Source of the DNA: Pseudomonas sp. LS44
Lineage (GTDB): Bacteria; Pseudomonadota; Gammaproteobacteria; Pseudomonadales; Pseudomonadaceae
NCBI RefSeq assembly: GCF_024730785.1
Contig: NZ_CP102830.1
Location: forward strand, 3,162,001 to 3,226,000
Length of the DNA stretch: 64,000 bases
Direction: 5' to 3'
The translations under genes and the position numbers were made by a program. This document shows, in pieces, positions 38,901 through 48,501 of this stretch. The notes under the pieces were generated by a model. The model did no database searches. It saw nothing but the letters and a program-made list of their open reading frames with translations, and was not told where the DNA came from. Within the stretch, counting starts at the first letter, position 1, and every line of letters begins with the position of its first letter.

Positions 38901-39653
38901 TTAACTATCGTCCCGCTGGCGAAGGTATTCCGCCAACAGCTTCGTCTCTTCCCCAGAAAGCGAGCGGCTATCCAGAAGATCGGCACGTCGTTCGTAGGTT
39001 CGCCCTAAGGCTTGCTGCAAACGCCAGCGCCGGATGTGTGCGTGATTGCCGCTAAGCAACACGTCGGGAACACGCTTTCCCGCATACACCTCCGGTCGGG
39101 TGTAGTGCGGACAGTCGAGCAAGCCATCTGTAAAAGAGTCTTCCTCAGCCGAATCCGCATGCCCTAATGCGCCGGGCAGCAGACGTGTTACCGCATCGAT
39201 CAGCACCATGGCCGGCAGCTCACCGCCGGATAGCACATAGTCGCCAATCGACCACTCTTCATCGACATGCGCCTCAATAAAGCGCTCATCAATGCCTTCA
39301 TAACGACCGGCGATGAGGATTAATGCTTCCTCAGCAGCCAGCTCTCGAACCGCCAACTGATCCAGCTGACGACCCTGAGGCGACAGGTAGATTACCTTCG
39401 CCCCCTCTCCAGCAGCTTGCTTTGCATCCTGCAAAGCATCTTCCAGAGGCTTGATCTTCATCACCATCCCCGGTCCGCCACCGAAGGGGCGGTCATCCAC
39501 CGTATGGTGGCGATCCGAGGTGTAGCTGCGCGGGTTCCAGCAGGTCAATTGCAACAACCCCTGCTTCACCGCACGACTGGTGATGCCATATTCGCCAATG
39601 GCGGCAAACATCTCCGGGAATAGCGTGATCACTTCAACGCGCAGGCTAGCCAT
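38901..39653 (-). CDS. trmD: tRNA (guanine-N1)-methyltransferase TrmD
   Basis: A 250-residue SPOUT methyltransferase that makes m1G37 in tRNA. The trefoil-knot SAM site is in [22 protein letters not shown] and [21 protein letters not shown] chose the ATG at 39653 ([16 protein letters not shown]). 20 bp after rimM, 42 bp before rplS. Confidence 0.98.
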   Translation of the reverse strand: MASLRVEVITLFPEMFAAIGEYGITSRAVKQGLLQLTCWNPRSYTSDRHHTVDDRPFGGGPGMVMKIKPLEDALQDAKQAAGEGAKVIYLSPQGRQLDQLAVRELAAEEALILIAGRYEGIDERFIEAHVDEEWSIGDYVLSGGELPAMVLIDAVTRLLPGALGHADSAEEDSFTDGLLDCPHYTRPEVYAGKRVPDVLLSGNHAHIRRWRLQQALGRTYERRADLLDSRSLSGEETKLLAEYLRQRDDS

Positions 39654-39673
39654 CTTTTGCACTAACCCGTGGT

Positions 39674-40210
39674 TTAGAAATCAGCATCCCAATCAACCCG
39701 CATTTCATCAGCAGCGAGGTCGATACTCAGCACGCATTGCGCCGTATAAGGCAGCAAGCGCTCTCGATCATCCAGGCTATCGGTGCAGGGTTTGACCACC
39801 ATGACATCGTTCGCGCCAGTTTCCAGCAAGTGATCGATGCGTCCGAGCAATTGCCCGGCCTGATCGATAACTTTGAGGCCTTCCAACTGATACCAGTAGT
39901 ACTCGCCGTTAGTAAGCTGTGGCAGCAGACTGCTGGAGACGCAAACTTCGAAACCGGCGAGTGCTTGCGCCAAATCGCGATCATCGAACCCCTTAAGTTT
40001 GGCGACCAGAAACTTGTTCTGGGCGCGCCCTTTAAGCAACTCGACCTGGCGAACCTCGCCGTCGCGCCGTAGCGTCCAATGGCGATAATCCAGCAGGTTG
40101 TCGATCGGATCGGTAAAGGAGTAGACCTTTACCTCGCCACGGACGCCGTGCACCGAAAAAATCTTGCCAATGACGATAAGGTCATCAACTGGGGTGGACG
40201 TCACGTTCAT
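39674..40210 (-). CDS. rimM: Ribosome maturation factor RimM
   Basis: A 178-residue 16S-processing factor with an N-terminal RimM/beta-barrel domain ([20 protein letters not shown]) and a C-terminal PRC barrel ([16 protein letters not shown]). It binds S19 and aids 30S maturation. It starts 5 bp after the rpsP stop codon. Confidence 0.97.
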   Translation of the reverse strand: MNVTSTPVDDLIVIGKIFSVHGVRGEVKVYSFTDPIDNLLDYRHWTLRRDGEVRQVELLKGRAQNKFLVAKLKGFDDRDLAQALAGFEVCVSSSLLPQLTNGEYYWYQLEGLKVIDQAGQLLGRIDHLLETGANDVMVVKPCTDSLDDRERLLPYTAQCVLSIDLAADEMRVDWDADF

Positions 40211-40215
40211 GTGAC

Positions 40216-40467
40216 TTAGGCGGCAGCCTTGGCAGAATCCTTGAGCAGCTGAGCAACACGCTCAGACGGCTGGGCACCCTGGCTGAGCCAGTAAGTAACG
40301 CGCTCCTGGTCTACAGACAGGCGCACTTCACCACCGGCAGCGACCGGATTGAAGAAACCGATGCGCTCAACGAAACGACCATCGCGCGCGTTGCGGCTGT
40401 TGGTCACGGTCAGGTGGTAAAACGGGCGCTTTTTGGAGCCGCCACGAGCAAGACGGATAGTTACCAT
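40216..40467 (-). CDS. rpsP: 30S ribosomal protein S16
   Basis: An 83-residue ribosomal protein starting at the ATG at 40467 ([20 protein letters not shown]). Conserved [19 protein letters not shown]. First gene of the ribosomal operon; 130 bp separate it from ffh upstream. That gap holds the promoter and a GC-rich hairpin in the leader. Confidence 0.98.
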   Translation of the reverse strand: MVTIRLARGGSKKRPFYHLTVTNSRNARDGRFVERIGFFNPVAAGGEVRLSVDQERVTYWLSQGAQPSERVAQLLKDSAKAAA

Positions 40468-40539
40468 GTAAACATCGTTCCTGTAGTCGGTACTAGCAAA
40501 TCTGAGAATACGCCGGACACTAGGCCCGAAAGGCCGCAT

Positions 40540-40567
40540 ATTCTAAGGATTATCCACCCTTTTGCAA
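40540..40567 (-). promoter_or_regulatory. Likely sigma-70 promoter of the rpsP operon
   Basis: On the minus strand TTGCAA is followed by 16 nt and TAGAAT. The start point would be about 60-65 nt upstream of the rpsP ATG. A GGCC-TTTC-GGCC hairpin (about 40522-40535) lies in the leader. Prediction from sequence only. Confidence 0.5.
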
Positions 40568-40597
40568 AGGGCTTTTTCACTTTGCCCTTTCGGGCTC

Positions 40598-41971
40598 TTA
40601 CATTTTCGGCAAGCCGCGCGGCAGCATTCCGCCTACGCCGCGCATCATCTTGGCCATGCCGCCCTTGGCGGTGAATTTCTTCATCATCTTCTGCATCTGC
40701 TTGTGCTGCTTGATCAGCCTGCCGATGTCCTGCACTTGGGTGCCGGAACCCATGGCGATACGGCGTTTGCGCGAACCGCTGATGATATCCGGATCGCGGC
40801 GTTCGGCCGGGGTCATGGAATTGATGATGGCTTCCATTTGCTTGAACTGCTTTTCCGCCGCACCTTGGGCATTGCCCATCTGCGCCAGATTAACGCCACC
40901 CATCTGCGGAAGCTTGTCCATCAGGCCGCCAAGACCACCCATGTTTTTCATTTGCTGCAGTTGATCGCGGAAGTCTTCGAGGTCAAACCCCTTACCCTTC
41001 TTCAACTTCTTGCTGAGTTTCTCGGCCTTTTCGCGATCCAGCGTCTGCTCGGCTTGCTCGATCAAGCTGAGCACGTCGCCCATGCCAAGGATGCGCGAGG
41101 CAATGCGATCCGGATGGAACGGCTCGAGCGCATCGCTCTTCTCGCCCATGCCGATGAATTTGATTGGCTTGCCGGTGATTGCACGCACGGATAGGGCCGC
41201 GCCGCCACGAGCATCGCCGTCCACCTTAGTCAGCACTACGCCGGTCAATGGCAGCGCATCACCGAAAGCCTTGGCGGTGTTGGCGGCATCCTGGCCTGTC
41301 ATGGCATCGACCACGAACAACGTTTCCACCGGTTTGACCGCCGCGTGTAGCGCCTGAATCTCGGCCATCATCTCGGCATCGATGTGCAGGCGGCCTGCGG
41401 TATCGAGGATTACGACATCGATGAATTTGAGCCGGGCTTCCTTGATCGCCGCCTCGGCAATGGCAACCGGCTGCTGGCTGATGTCCGAGGGGAAGAACGT
41501 CACACCAATATCGGCAGCCAAAGTCTCAAGCTGCTTGATCGCCGCTGGACGATACACATCAGCGGAGACCACCAGCACGCTCTTCTTTTTGCGTTCTTTA
41601 AGGAAGCGCGCCAGTTTACCGACCGTGGTGGTCTTGCCGGCGCCCTGCAAGCCGGCCATCAGCACTACCGCCGGCGGCACAGCATTCAGCGCCAAATCTT
41701 CGTTGGCAGCACCCATCAGCTCTTCGAGCTCGGCGCGGACGATCTTCACGAACGCCTGGCCCGGCGTCAGGCTTTTCGACACCTCGGTGCCGACCGCGCG
41801 TTCTTTGACCTTATTGACGAAATCCTTGACCACTGGCAAGGCGACATCGGCCTCGAGCAGCGCCATCCGCACTTCGCGCAGAGTGTCCTTGATATTGTCT
41901 TCGGTCAGCTTGGCCTTGCCGGTGACAGTGCGCAGAGTATGCGAGAGGCGGTCAGTCAAATTTTCAAACAT
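40598..41971 (-). CDS. ffh: Signal recognition particle protein Ffh
   Basis: A 457-residue SRP54-type GTPase for cotranslational targeting of inner membrane proteins. N domain MFENLTDRLSHTLRTVTGKA; G domain with GLQGAGKTTTVGKLA, DTAGRLH, TKVDGDARGG; methionine-rich M domain (MKNMGGLGGLMDKLPQMGG, KKFTAKGGMAKMMRGVG) binding 4.5S RNA and signal peptides. I chose the ATG at 41971. Divergent from the CcsA-like gene. Confidence 0.98.
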   Translation of the reverse strand: MFENLTDRLSHTLRTVTGKAKLTEDNIKDTLREVRMALLEADVALPVVKDFVNKVKERAVGTEVSKSLTPGQAFVKIVRAELEELMGAANEDLALNAVPPAVVLMAGLQGAGKTTTVGKLARFLKERKKKSVLVVSADVYRPAAIKQLETLAADIGVTFFPSDISQQPVAIAEAAIKEARLKFIDVVILDTAGRLHIDAEMMAEIQALHAAVKPVETLFVVDAMTGQDAANTAKAFGDALPLTGVVLTKVDGDARGGAALSVRAITGKPIKFIGMGEKSDALEPFHPDRIASRILGMGDVLSLIEQAEQTLDREKAEKLSKKLKKGKGFDLEDFRDQLQQMKNMGGLGGLMDKLPQMGGVNLAQMGNAQGAAEKQFKQMEAIINSMTPAERRDPDIISGSRKRRIAMGSGTQVQDIGRLIKQHKQMQKMMKKFTAKGGMAKMMRGVGGMLPRGLPKM

Positions 41972-42125
41972 GCGCGTTCCTTTCAGGCTCCAGGGCCGGC
42001 TTGAGCTTGCAGCAGGCGGCGGATTATAGCGAAGAGTCCCGGCGACCGACACCGCCAGCGGTCTTTCGTGGAATGGCGGTTATATGCCACACTCACGCCC
42101 TTTCGGGCTCGCCTTACACGGATTT

Positions 42126-42926
42126 ATGCACCCTCTGCTGCCCAGTCTCATCGCCGCCGCTCTCTATGCGACCGCCACCGCCTACCAGGCCTTCTGCTTG
42201 ATTGGCCGCAAGGCGCCGCAAATGCGCATCCTGCTGCCGCTTGGGATGCTTGCGCTGATCGCGCATATCAGCGGCCTGCTCATGCAAATGATCACCCCCA
42301 GCGGCTTGGTTCTCGACTTCTTCGATGCTGCCAGTCTTATCGCCGCCGCAGTCATTGCACTGACCTTGCTGGCCGGCACCCGTATTCCGGTGACCAATCT
42401 GCTCCTGCTGTTGCTTCCCCTCGGCTGCCTGACGGTGCTGCTCGCCCAGTTTGCGCCCGCCGGAACCGTGCAAGGCATCAACGAGCAACCCGGAATTCTC
42501 ATGCACATCCTGCTGTCGGTCCTGGCATACGGCATGTTGACCATTGCCATGTTCCAGTCGCTGTTGCTGTTGCTGCAGGATCATCAGCTCAAGCACAAGC
42601 ACCCGTCCGGCTTGATCAAGAATTTCCCGCCACTGCAGACCATGGAAAGTCTGTTGTTTGGCTTTCTCTGGGCCGGTTGGCTGCTGCTCTCGCTGTCATT
42701 GATTTCCGGCTGGCTGTTCCTCGACGACCTGTTCGCCCAGCACCTGGTCCACAAGACCTTGCTGGCCTGTGTCGCCTGGGTGATTTTCGCCGTACTGCTG
42801 TGGGGTCGCCATCAGCGCGGCTGGCGCGGCCATAAAGCGATCCGCTGGACACTGGCGGGATTCTGCCTGCTGATGCTGGCCTACTTTGGCAGCAAGCTGG
42901 TACGCGAATTCATCCTGCATATATGA
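42126..42926 (+). CDS. CcsA-like inner membrane protein (YpjD-type)
   Basis: A 266-residue polytopic membrane protein with about eight predicted helices, of the cytochrome c assembly (CcsA/CcmF-related) family. Clues: NEQPGILMHILLSVLAYGML, LLFGFLWAGWLLLSLSLISGW, HLVHKTLLACVAWVIF and a terminal WTLAGFCLLMLAYFGSKL. This family lies next to ffh in many gammaproteobacteria (YpjD). A role in heme or cytochrome maturation is assumed from homology only. Its TGA overlaps the ATG of the next gene (ATGA). Confidence 0.88.
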   Translation: MHPLLPSLIAAALYATATAYQAFCLIGRKAPQMRILLPLGMLALIAHISGLLMQMITPSGLVLDFFDAASLIAAAVIALTLLAGTRIPVTNLLLLLLPLGCLTVLLAQFAPAGTVQGINEQPGILMHILLSVLAYGMLTIAMFQSLLLLLQDHQLKHKHPSGLIKNFPPLQTMESLLFGFLWAGWLLLSLSLISGWLFLDDLFAQHLVHKTLLACVAWVIFAVLLWGRHQRGWRGHKAIRWTLAGFCLLMLAYFGSKLVREFILHI

Positions 42927-43750
42927 ACACCTTCGCCAGCGGGCTCCTGCTTGGTCTCCTGCTTGCCTTGGCCGCCGCGCTGGCCGTGCACAGCCTGAGC
43001 CGCAAACGTCCGCAGCGCAGCGACGAAGTCTCGGCGCAAGGCGACAGACCCGTCCCGTTCCTGCATGCCCTACAACAGATCAGCATCAAGGCGATCATGC
43101 TGCCGCGCAGCGAGATCCAAGGCATCGATATCGATGCCGCGCCAGCGCAGATCCTCGAGCAGCTGCAACACGCCACTCATACCCGTTTGCCGCTCTATCG
43201 TGGCGACATCAACAATATCGAAGGACTGCTGCACGTCCGCCAGATTACCCAATTGCTCGGGCGCGACGATCTGGACGGCGCTGCCTTACTGGGCGCCAGC
43301 AAGCAGCCCTATTTCATCCCGGAAAGCACTCCACTACTCACCCAGCTGGTCAATTTCCAGAAAGAAAAACGCCGCATCGCTATCGTTGTCGACGAATACG
43401 GCGAAGTGCTTGGCCTAGTCAGCCTGGAAGATATCTTCGAGGAACTGGTCGGCGAGTTTGGCAATATCGACGAGCTCGGCCCAAATCCAGCCATCCAAAC
43501 TGAAGAAGATGGCCGCTATCGCCTCGATGGCTCCCTGCATCTCCGCGAACTGAACCGCGCCCTCGGCTGGCAACTGCCGTGCGACGGCCCGAAAACCCTC
43601 AATGGTCTCATTACCGAAGCGCTCGAACAGATTCCAGACACTCCGGTATGCCTGAAAATCGGCCCTTACCGCCTGGAAACCGTGGAAGCCCGAGACAACC
43701 GTGTCCATCAGGTCCGCGCCTGGCGCGCCGGGCAGGCAGCCAAAATATGA
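42923..43750 (+). CDS. CBS-pair / CorC_HlyC protein with a single membrane anchor
   Basis: A 275-residue relative of the CorC/HlyC (hemolysin-like) transporter-associated proteins. One N-terminal membrane segment (FASGLLLGLLLALAAALAV), then a CBS pair (IKAIMLPRSEIQGIDID to EELVGEFGNIDEL) and a C-terminal CorC_HlyC domain (YRLDGSLHLRELNRAL). The usual DUF21/CNNM transmembrane domain of about 180 residues is absent, replaced by the single helix. It may be a soluble-type regulator of cation or cofactor transport. It is translationally coupled on both sides (ATGA overlaps at 42923-42926 and 43747-43750). Confidence 0.85.
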   Translation: MNTFASGLLLGLLLALAAALAVHSLSRKRPQRSDEVSAQGDRPVPFLHALQQISIKAIMLPRSEIQGIDIDAAPAQILEQLQHATHTRLPLYRGDINNIEGLLHVRQITQLLGRDDLDGAALLGASKQPYFIPESTPLLTQLVNFQKEKRRIAIVVDEYGEVLGLVSLEDIFEELVGEFGNIDELGPNPAIQTEEDGRYRLDGSLHLRELNRALGWQLPCDGPKTLNGLITEALEQIPDTPVCLKIGPYRLETVEARDNRVHQVRAWRAGQAAKI

Positions 43751-45060
43751 CCTCCGCCATTCCGAGCGAAACTTACCCAGTTCCGGCGACCAATTCGCCA
43801 GCGCGAGTCGCCACGGCCAGCTTTATCGGCACCGCCATCGAATTTTATGATTTCTACGTGTATGCCACCGCCGCCGCGCTGGTGATTGGCCCAGTGTTCT
43901 TTCCGCAGAACTCCGGCACCGCGCAGATGCTCGCCGCCTTTATCACCTTTGGTATCGCCTTTCTCGCTCGCCCGCTGGGCTCAGCGTTGTTCGGCCACTT
44001 CGGCGACCGCATCGGGCGCAAATCGACGCTGGTCGCCTCGCTGCTGCTGATGGGGGTTTCCACCACGCTGATTGGCGTGCTGCCGGGTTACGACAGTATT
44101 GGCTTCTGGGCCCCGCTGTTGCTGTGCGTATTGCGCTTCTGCCAGGGGCTCGGCCTCGGCGGTGAATGGGGTGGCGCGGCGTTGTTGGCCACCGAGAACG
44201 CACCACCGGGCAAACGCGCCTGGTTCGGCATGTTTCCCCAACTCGGTCCATCGATTGGCTTTCTCGCCGCTAACGGCTTATTCCTGAGCCTGGCCCTTAC
44301 GCTGGACGATGAGCAGTTTCGCGCCTGGGGCTGGCGCATTCCGTTTCTGCTCAGCGCCGCGCTGGTGATCGTCGGCCTGTATGTCCGCCTGAAGCTGGAG
44401 GAATCGCCGGTGTTCGCCAAGGCGATGAAATCCCATGAGCGGGTCAAACTACCGCTGGCAGAAACCGTCAGCCAGCACTGGCGGCCGATGTTGCTCGGCG
44501 CCCTGGCGATGGTGGTGTGTTATGCGCTGTTCTATATCTCCACGGTGTTCTCGCTGAGCTATGGCGTTACCAGTCTGGGCTACAGCCGTGAGAGCTTCCT
44601 CGCCATGCTCTGTTTCGCCGTGCTCTTCATGACCTTGGCCACCCCGCTATCCGCCTGGCTCAGCGACCGTTACGGGCGCAAACCGGTGTTATTGCTGGGC
44701 TGCGGACTGGCGATTCTCTCCGGCTTCGCCATGCAGCCCTTGCTCAGCCAGGGCTCGGGCGCAGCCGTAACGCTGTTCCTGGCGATCGAACTGTTCCTCA
44801 TGGGCTTTACCTTCGCGCCGATGGGTGCCCTGCTACCGGAATTGTTCCCCACCCAAGTGCGCTACACCGGCGCCTCGGCGGCTTACAACCTGGGCGGGAT
44901 CGTTGGCGCCTCGGCGGCACCGTTCTTTGCGCAGAAGCTGGTGAGCATCGGTGGGCTTGCCTATGTCGGCGGCTATGTTTCAGCCGCCGCGACACTCAGC
45001 CTGCTGGCCGTGCTGTGCTTGAAGGAAACCCGCGACCGGGATCTCAACGCCATACACTGA
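43747..45060 (+). CDS. MFS transporter, metabolite:H+ symporter (MHS) subfamily
   Basis: A 437-residue major facilitator with 12 predicted helices. The MHS/ProP-type signature is GTAIEFYDFYVYATAAAL in helix 1 and GDRIGRKSTL between helices 2 and 3, then ENAPPGKRAWFGMFPQ and GYSRESF. Related carriers take up shikimate, alpha-ketoglutarate, proline or betaine; substrate is not evident. ATGA overlap with the CBS protein suggests coupled expression, although the three products have no clear joint function. Confidence 0.9.
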   Translation: MTSAIPSETYPVPATNSPARVATASFIGTAIEFYDFYVYATAAALVIGPVFFPQNSGTAQMLAAFITFGIAFLARPLGSALFGHFGDRIGRKSTLVASLLLMGVSTTLIGVLPGYDSIGFWAPLLLCVLRFCQGLGLGGEWGGAALLATENAPPGKRAWFGMFPQLGPSIGFLAANGLFLSLALTLDDEQFRAWGWRIPFLLSAALVIVGLYVRLKLEESPVFAKAMKSHERVKLPLAETVSQHWRPMLLGALAMVVCYALFYISTVFSLSYGVTSLGYSRESFLAMLCFAVLFMTLATPLSAWLSDRYGRKPVLLLGCGLAILSGFAMQPLLSQGSGAAVTLFLAIELFLMGFTFAPMGALLPELFPTQVRYTGASAAYNLGGIVGASAAPFFAQKLVSIGGLAYVGGYVSAAATLSLLAVLCLKETRDRDLNAIH

Positions 45061-45143
45061 GCGCAGTACAGGTTGGCGCCTTTGAGAGCGTCAGACCTGT
45101 CTAGCGTTAGCGCGACCGCCCTGCAGCCACGGTGCAGAAATAC

Positions 45144-46325
45144 TTACAGTTCGACACTCACTGCTTGCGCCGCACGCATGGCCTTGGCGCGCGCCTGCTC
45201 AATCGACTCGTCGCGCGCCAGGGCCACCCCCATGCGCCGCTGACCGGCGACCTCGGGCTTGCCGAACAGGCGCAGTGCGGTATCCGGCTCGCTCAGGGCG
45301 GCGCCGAGGTTGGCGAACGCGGCCTGCTGCGAATGGCCCTCGACCAGGATCACCGCCGAAGCCGAGGGGCCGAACTGGCGGATTGCCGGGATTGGCAGAC
45401 CGAGGATTGCTCGCGCATGCACGGCGAATTCGGACAGGTCCTGGGAAATCAGGGTAACCAACCCGGTGTCGTGCGGACGTGGCGAAATTTCACAGAACCA
45501 CACCCTATCACCTTTAACGAACAGCTCGACGCCGAACAATCCCCGCCCGCCCAACGATCCAGTGACTGCAAGGGCAATCCGCTCAGCCTCGGCCCGCGCC
45601 TTAGGACTCATCACCTGCGGCTGCCAGGACTCCTGGTAATCGCCCTTCTCCTGCCGATGACCGACCGGCGCGCAGAAGGTCGTACCGCCGACATGGCGGA
45701 CGGTGAGCAAAGTGATTTCGTAGTCGAAATCGATGAAGCCCTCGACAATCACCCGTCCCTTGCCCGCACGCCCACCGGCCTGGGCGTAATCCCAAGCAGA
45801 TTGCAGATCGTCCAAGCTTTTCAGCACCGACTGCCCCTTGCCCGAGGAGCTCATGATCGGCTTGATAAGGCATGGAAAACCGAGCGCTTCAACCGCCGCC
45901 TGACAGTCTTCGAAAGAGTCGGCGAAATGGTAAGGCGAGGTCGGCAGATCCAGCTCTTCGGCGGCCAGTCGACGAATGCCCTCACGGTTCATAGTCAGCT
46001 GCGCAGAGCGCGCAGTGGGAATCACGGTGAAGCCTTCGGCCTCCAGTTCGACAAGCGTGGCGGTAGCAATCGCCTCGATTTCTGGAACGATATAGTCCGG
46101 CCGCTCGGCCTCAATCACCTTGCGCAAGGCTGCACCATCGAGCATGTCGATCACATGGCTGCGGTGTGCCACCTGCATGGCCGGCGCATTGGCATAGCGA
46201 TCGACGGCAATCACCTCGACGCCCAAGCGTTGCAGCTCGATCGCCACTTCCTTGCCCAGCTCGCCCGAGCCACACAGCAGCACACGGGTCGCGGTTGGCG
46301 ATAACGGGGTTCCAATACGGGGCAT
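45144..46325 (-). CDS. purT: Formate-dependent phosphoribosylglycinamide formyltransferase
   Basis: A 393-residue ATP-grasp enzyme that formylates GAR using formate, an alternative to PurN in purine synthesis. N-terminal [23 protein letters not shown]-grasp [37 protein letters not shown], and the [14 protein letters not shown] catalytic loop. ATG at 46325 ([10 protein letters not shown]); ten-codon upstream extension is not conserved. Isolated on the minus strand, with DUF1289 66 bp upstream. Confidence 0.97.
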   Translation of the reverse strand: MPRIGTPLSPTATRVLLCGSGELGKEVAIELQRLGVEVIAVDRYANAPAMQVAHRSHVIDMLDGAALRKVIEAERPDYIVPEIEAIATATLVELEAEGFTVIPTARSAQLTMNREGIRRLAAEELDLPTSPYHFADSFEDCQAAVEALGFPCLIKPIMSSSGKGQSVLKSLDDLQSAWDYAQAGGRAGKGRVIVEGFIDFDYEITLLTVRHVGGTTFCAPVGHRQEKGDYQESWQPQVMSPKARAEAERIALAVTGSLGGRGLFGVELFVKGDRVWFCEISPRPHDTGLVTLISQDLSEFAVHARAILGLPIPAIRQFGPSASAVILVEGHSQQAAFANLGAALSEPDTALRLFGKPEVAGQRRMGVALARDESIEQARAKAMRAAQAVSVEL

Positions 46326-46391
46326 GGGGTTTCCTCGAAGAATCGATTGGCGCAAGCGCCGAAGAATAGGAGCAGAGAAGTGCTTCGGAGG

Positions 46392-46580
46392 CTAAAGCAG
46401 CACGCCCTTGGCCTTGGCCCGCTCATGACTGAGGTGCAAAACCTGGCGCCTCTCGGTGTTGTCCATGCGCCCCCAGCCAGTGATTTCTGCCGCCGAGCGC
46501 TGGCAACCGATGCAGATATCCTCATCGTCCAGTGCGCAGATCGACACGCAGGGTGAGGCGACGGGACGCTCGCGCTCCAT
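46392..46580 (-). CDS. DUF1289 domain protein
   Basis: A 62-residue cysteine-rich protein. SPCVSICALDDEDICIGCQR contains the four conserved cysteines of DUF1289 (CxxxC ... CxxC), which may bind iron or zinc. Its ATG overlaps the stop codon of the gamma carbonic anhydrase gene (TGATG), so translation is coupled. Function unknown. Confidence 0.85.
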   Translation of the reverse strand: MERERPVASPCVSICALDDEDICIGCQRSAAEITGWGRMDNTERRQVLHLSHERAKAKGVLL

Positions 46581-47104
46581 CAGTCGTCCTGCGGCTGCAA
46601 GTCGCGGGCATAACGCTTGGCGTTGTGCACGTAGTGGGCGGCACTGGCCTCGAGCATCTTCTTCTGCGCCTCGTTCAACTCGCGCACCACCTTGCCGGGC
46701 GAGCCCATCACCAGCGAGCCGTCGGGAATCTCCTTGCCCTCGCCGATCAGGCTGTTGGCGCCGATGATGCAGTACTTGCCGATCTTGGCGCCGTTGAGGA
46801 TCACCGCGTTGATGCCGATCAGACTGTAATCGTCGACCGTACAGCCGTGCATCATCACGTTGTGGCCGACGGTGACGCCCTTGCCCAAGGTCAGCGGGAA
46901 ACCCATGTCGGTGTGCATCACCGTGCCGTCCTGCACGTTACTGTTCTCGCCGACATGGATCAGCTCGTTGTCGCCGCGCAGTACGGCACCAAACCAGACA
47001 CTCGACCCAGCCTCCAACTTAACCTTGCCAATTACCGCCGCAGTGGGTGCGATCCAGCTATCCGGATGGGCTTCGACACAGGCATTGCCCAGACGGTATT
47101 TCAT
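46580..47104 (-). CDS. Gamma carbonic anhydrase-like hexapeptide-repeat protein
   Basis: A 174-residue left-handed beta-helix protein of the YrdA/PaaY class. Hexapeptide repeats run from [22 protein letters not shown] to [22 protein letters not shown]. The zinc-binding histidines are in MHTDMG (residue about 75) and [10 protein letters not shown] (residues about 92-97). The C-terminal helix is typical. The physiological reaction is uncertain; many members are inactive as carbonic anhydrases. Operon: Nudix (CoA) gene 36 bp upstream, DUF1289 overlapping downstream. Confidence 0.9.
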   Translation of the reverse strand: MKYRLGNACVEAHPDSWIAPTAAVIGKVKLEAGSSVWFGAVLRGDNELIHVGENSNVQDGTVMHTDMGFPLTLGKGVTVGHNVMMHGCTVDDYSLIGINAVILNGAKIGKYCIIGANSLIGEGKEIPDGSLVMGSPGKVVRELNEAQKKMLEASAAHYVHNAKRYARDLQPQDD

Positions 47105-47140
47105 CAGGGGATTCCTCAGTTCTTCTTGTTTATCGCGATT

Positions 47141-47743
47141 TCAGGCCAGCTTGGTGAAGGAGGCTGGCGGCTCATGCAGGTGAATCTTGGCGTCGTACAG
47201 CAGATTGACTAACTCGACGATCATAATCGCGGTAAGCCCCCAGATGCGGAATTCACCATAGCGATAGCTGGGCACATACCAGTTACGACCTTGGTAGTCG
47301 ATACGGTGGGTAACCTCGCGCGGGTCTTTGCGGAAAAACTCCAGCGGCACGGAAAACACCGCGGAAATCTCTGCGTCGTTAGGCTGGTATTCGACGAAAT
47401 CGGGAATGACCCCAACGATCGGCGTAACCCGGATGCCATAGCGCGACACCAGCGGACTAAGCGGGCCGACTATTTCGACTAGACCGGGCGGCAGGCCGAC
47501 CTCTTCTTGCGCTTCACGCAAAGCGGTGTGGATCAGATCGCGGTCTTCAGGGTCACGACGCCCACCAGGGAAGGCGACTTCGCCGCCGTGAGTCGACAAT
47601 CCGCTGGCACGCAGGGTTAGCACCAGTTCCGGATCATCGGAACGGGTAATTGGCACCAAAACAGCCGCCTCGGGAAACCCTGGTTCGGTCTCCAAGATCC
47701 GCGGCGTATGACTGCGCACAGGTTGGAGCAGCTCATCCAGCAT
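47141..47743 (-). CDS. CoA pyrophosphatase-type Nudix hydrolase (NudL-like)
   Basis: A 200-residue Nudix enzyme. The UPF0035 signature of the CoA pyrophosphatase family, LTLRASGLSTHGGEVAFPGG, runs directly into the Nudix box GGRRDPEDRDLIHTALREAQ followed by EEVGL, with REAQEE binding metal. Predicted to cleave CoA and its derivatives to phosphopantetheine and 3',5'-ADP. The ATG at 47743 is preferred over 47749 because of spacing from GAGAA. First gene of a small unit with the gamma carbonic anhydrase and DUF1289 genes. Confidence 0.9.
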   Translation of the reverse strand: MLDELLQPVRSHTPRILETEPGFPEAAVLVPITRSDDPELVLTLRASGLSTHGGEVAFPGGRRDPEDRDLIHTALREAQEEVGLPPGLVEIVGPLSPLVSRYGIRVTPIVGVIPDFVEYQPNDAEISAVFSVPLEFFRKDPREVTHRIDYQGRNWYVPSYRYGEFRIWGLTAIMIVELVNLLYDAKIHLHEPPASFTKLA

Positions 47744-47907
47744 GAACATTCTCGGTCTTTTCTTCTGCCGGCATCATGGCACGAAAAAACTGACGCGCCC
47801 AAGCCCTGCGCTACATGGTCGCAGCATTCGGCCAGATGATCTGGTGGCTGACTTGCCGCCATCGCCATCGCCGCGTCAAGATGCGCCATTAGTTACGAGG
47901 AATCGGC

Positions 47908-48462
47908 ATGAAATTCTGTAGCCATTGTGGCGGCGTGCTGAGCCAGTACATTCCCCCCGGCGACAATCGCCTGCGGTATGTGTGCGGCGGATGCCAAACC
48001 ATCCACTACCAGAATCCGCGCATCGTCGCCGGTTGCCTGCCCATCTGGGAGGATCAAGTGCTGCTCTGTCGCCGCGCCATCGAGCCTCGCCGTGGCTACT
48101 GGACGCTGCCCGCGGGCTTCATGGAAAACAGCGAAACCATGCAGCAGGCGGCCGCTCGCGAGACTCTCGAAGAGGCCTGTGCCCGCGTTCGGCATCTGGA
48201 TCTTTACACGCTGTTCGATCTACCGCATATCAGTCAGGTATATGTGTTCTTCCGCGCCGAACTGCTTGATCTGGATTTCTGCGCTGGTGATGAAAGCCTG
48301 GAAGTGCGGTTATTTCACGAGGCTGACATCCCCTGGTCCGAGCTGGCTTTTCCGACTGTCGGGCGTACCTTAGAATGCTACTTCGCCGACCGGGTAGCGC
48401 AGACCTACCCCGTACGTAACGAGTCGCTCGAGGCCTTACGTGCGCACTATAAAAAAGCCTGA
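47908..48462 (+). CDS. Zinc-ribbon Nudix hydrolase
   Basis: A 184-residue protein with an N-terminal zinc ribbon (CSHCGG ... CGGCQ, residues 4-30) fused to a Nudix domain whose box is GFMENSETMQQAAARETLEE. The layout resembles NudC-type NADH pyrophosphatases and nearby ADP-ribose hydrolases, but the length is shorter than NudC (about 257), lacking its N-terminal domain. Substrate not assigned. GAGGAAT precedes the ATG. The L,D-transpeptidase gene follows after 39 bp. Confidence 0.9.
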   Translation: MKFCSHCGGVLSQYIPPGDNRLRYVCGGCQTIHYQNPRIVAGCLPIWEDQVLLCRRAIEPRRGYWTLPAGFMENSETMQQAAARETLEEACARVRHLDLYTLFDLPHISQVYVFFRAELLDLDFCAGDESLEVRLFHEADIPWSELAFPTVGRTLECYFADRVAQTYPVRNESLEALRAHYKKA

Positions 48463-48501
48463 CCGCCTGAGCGGTCGTGAATCTCTGGGGAAATCGTTCC
48501 A

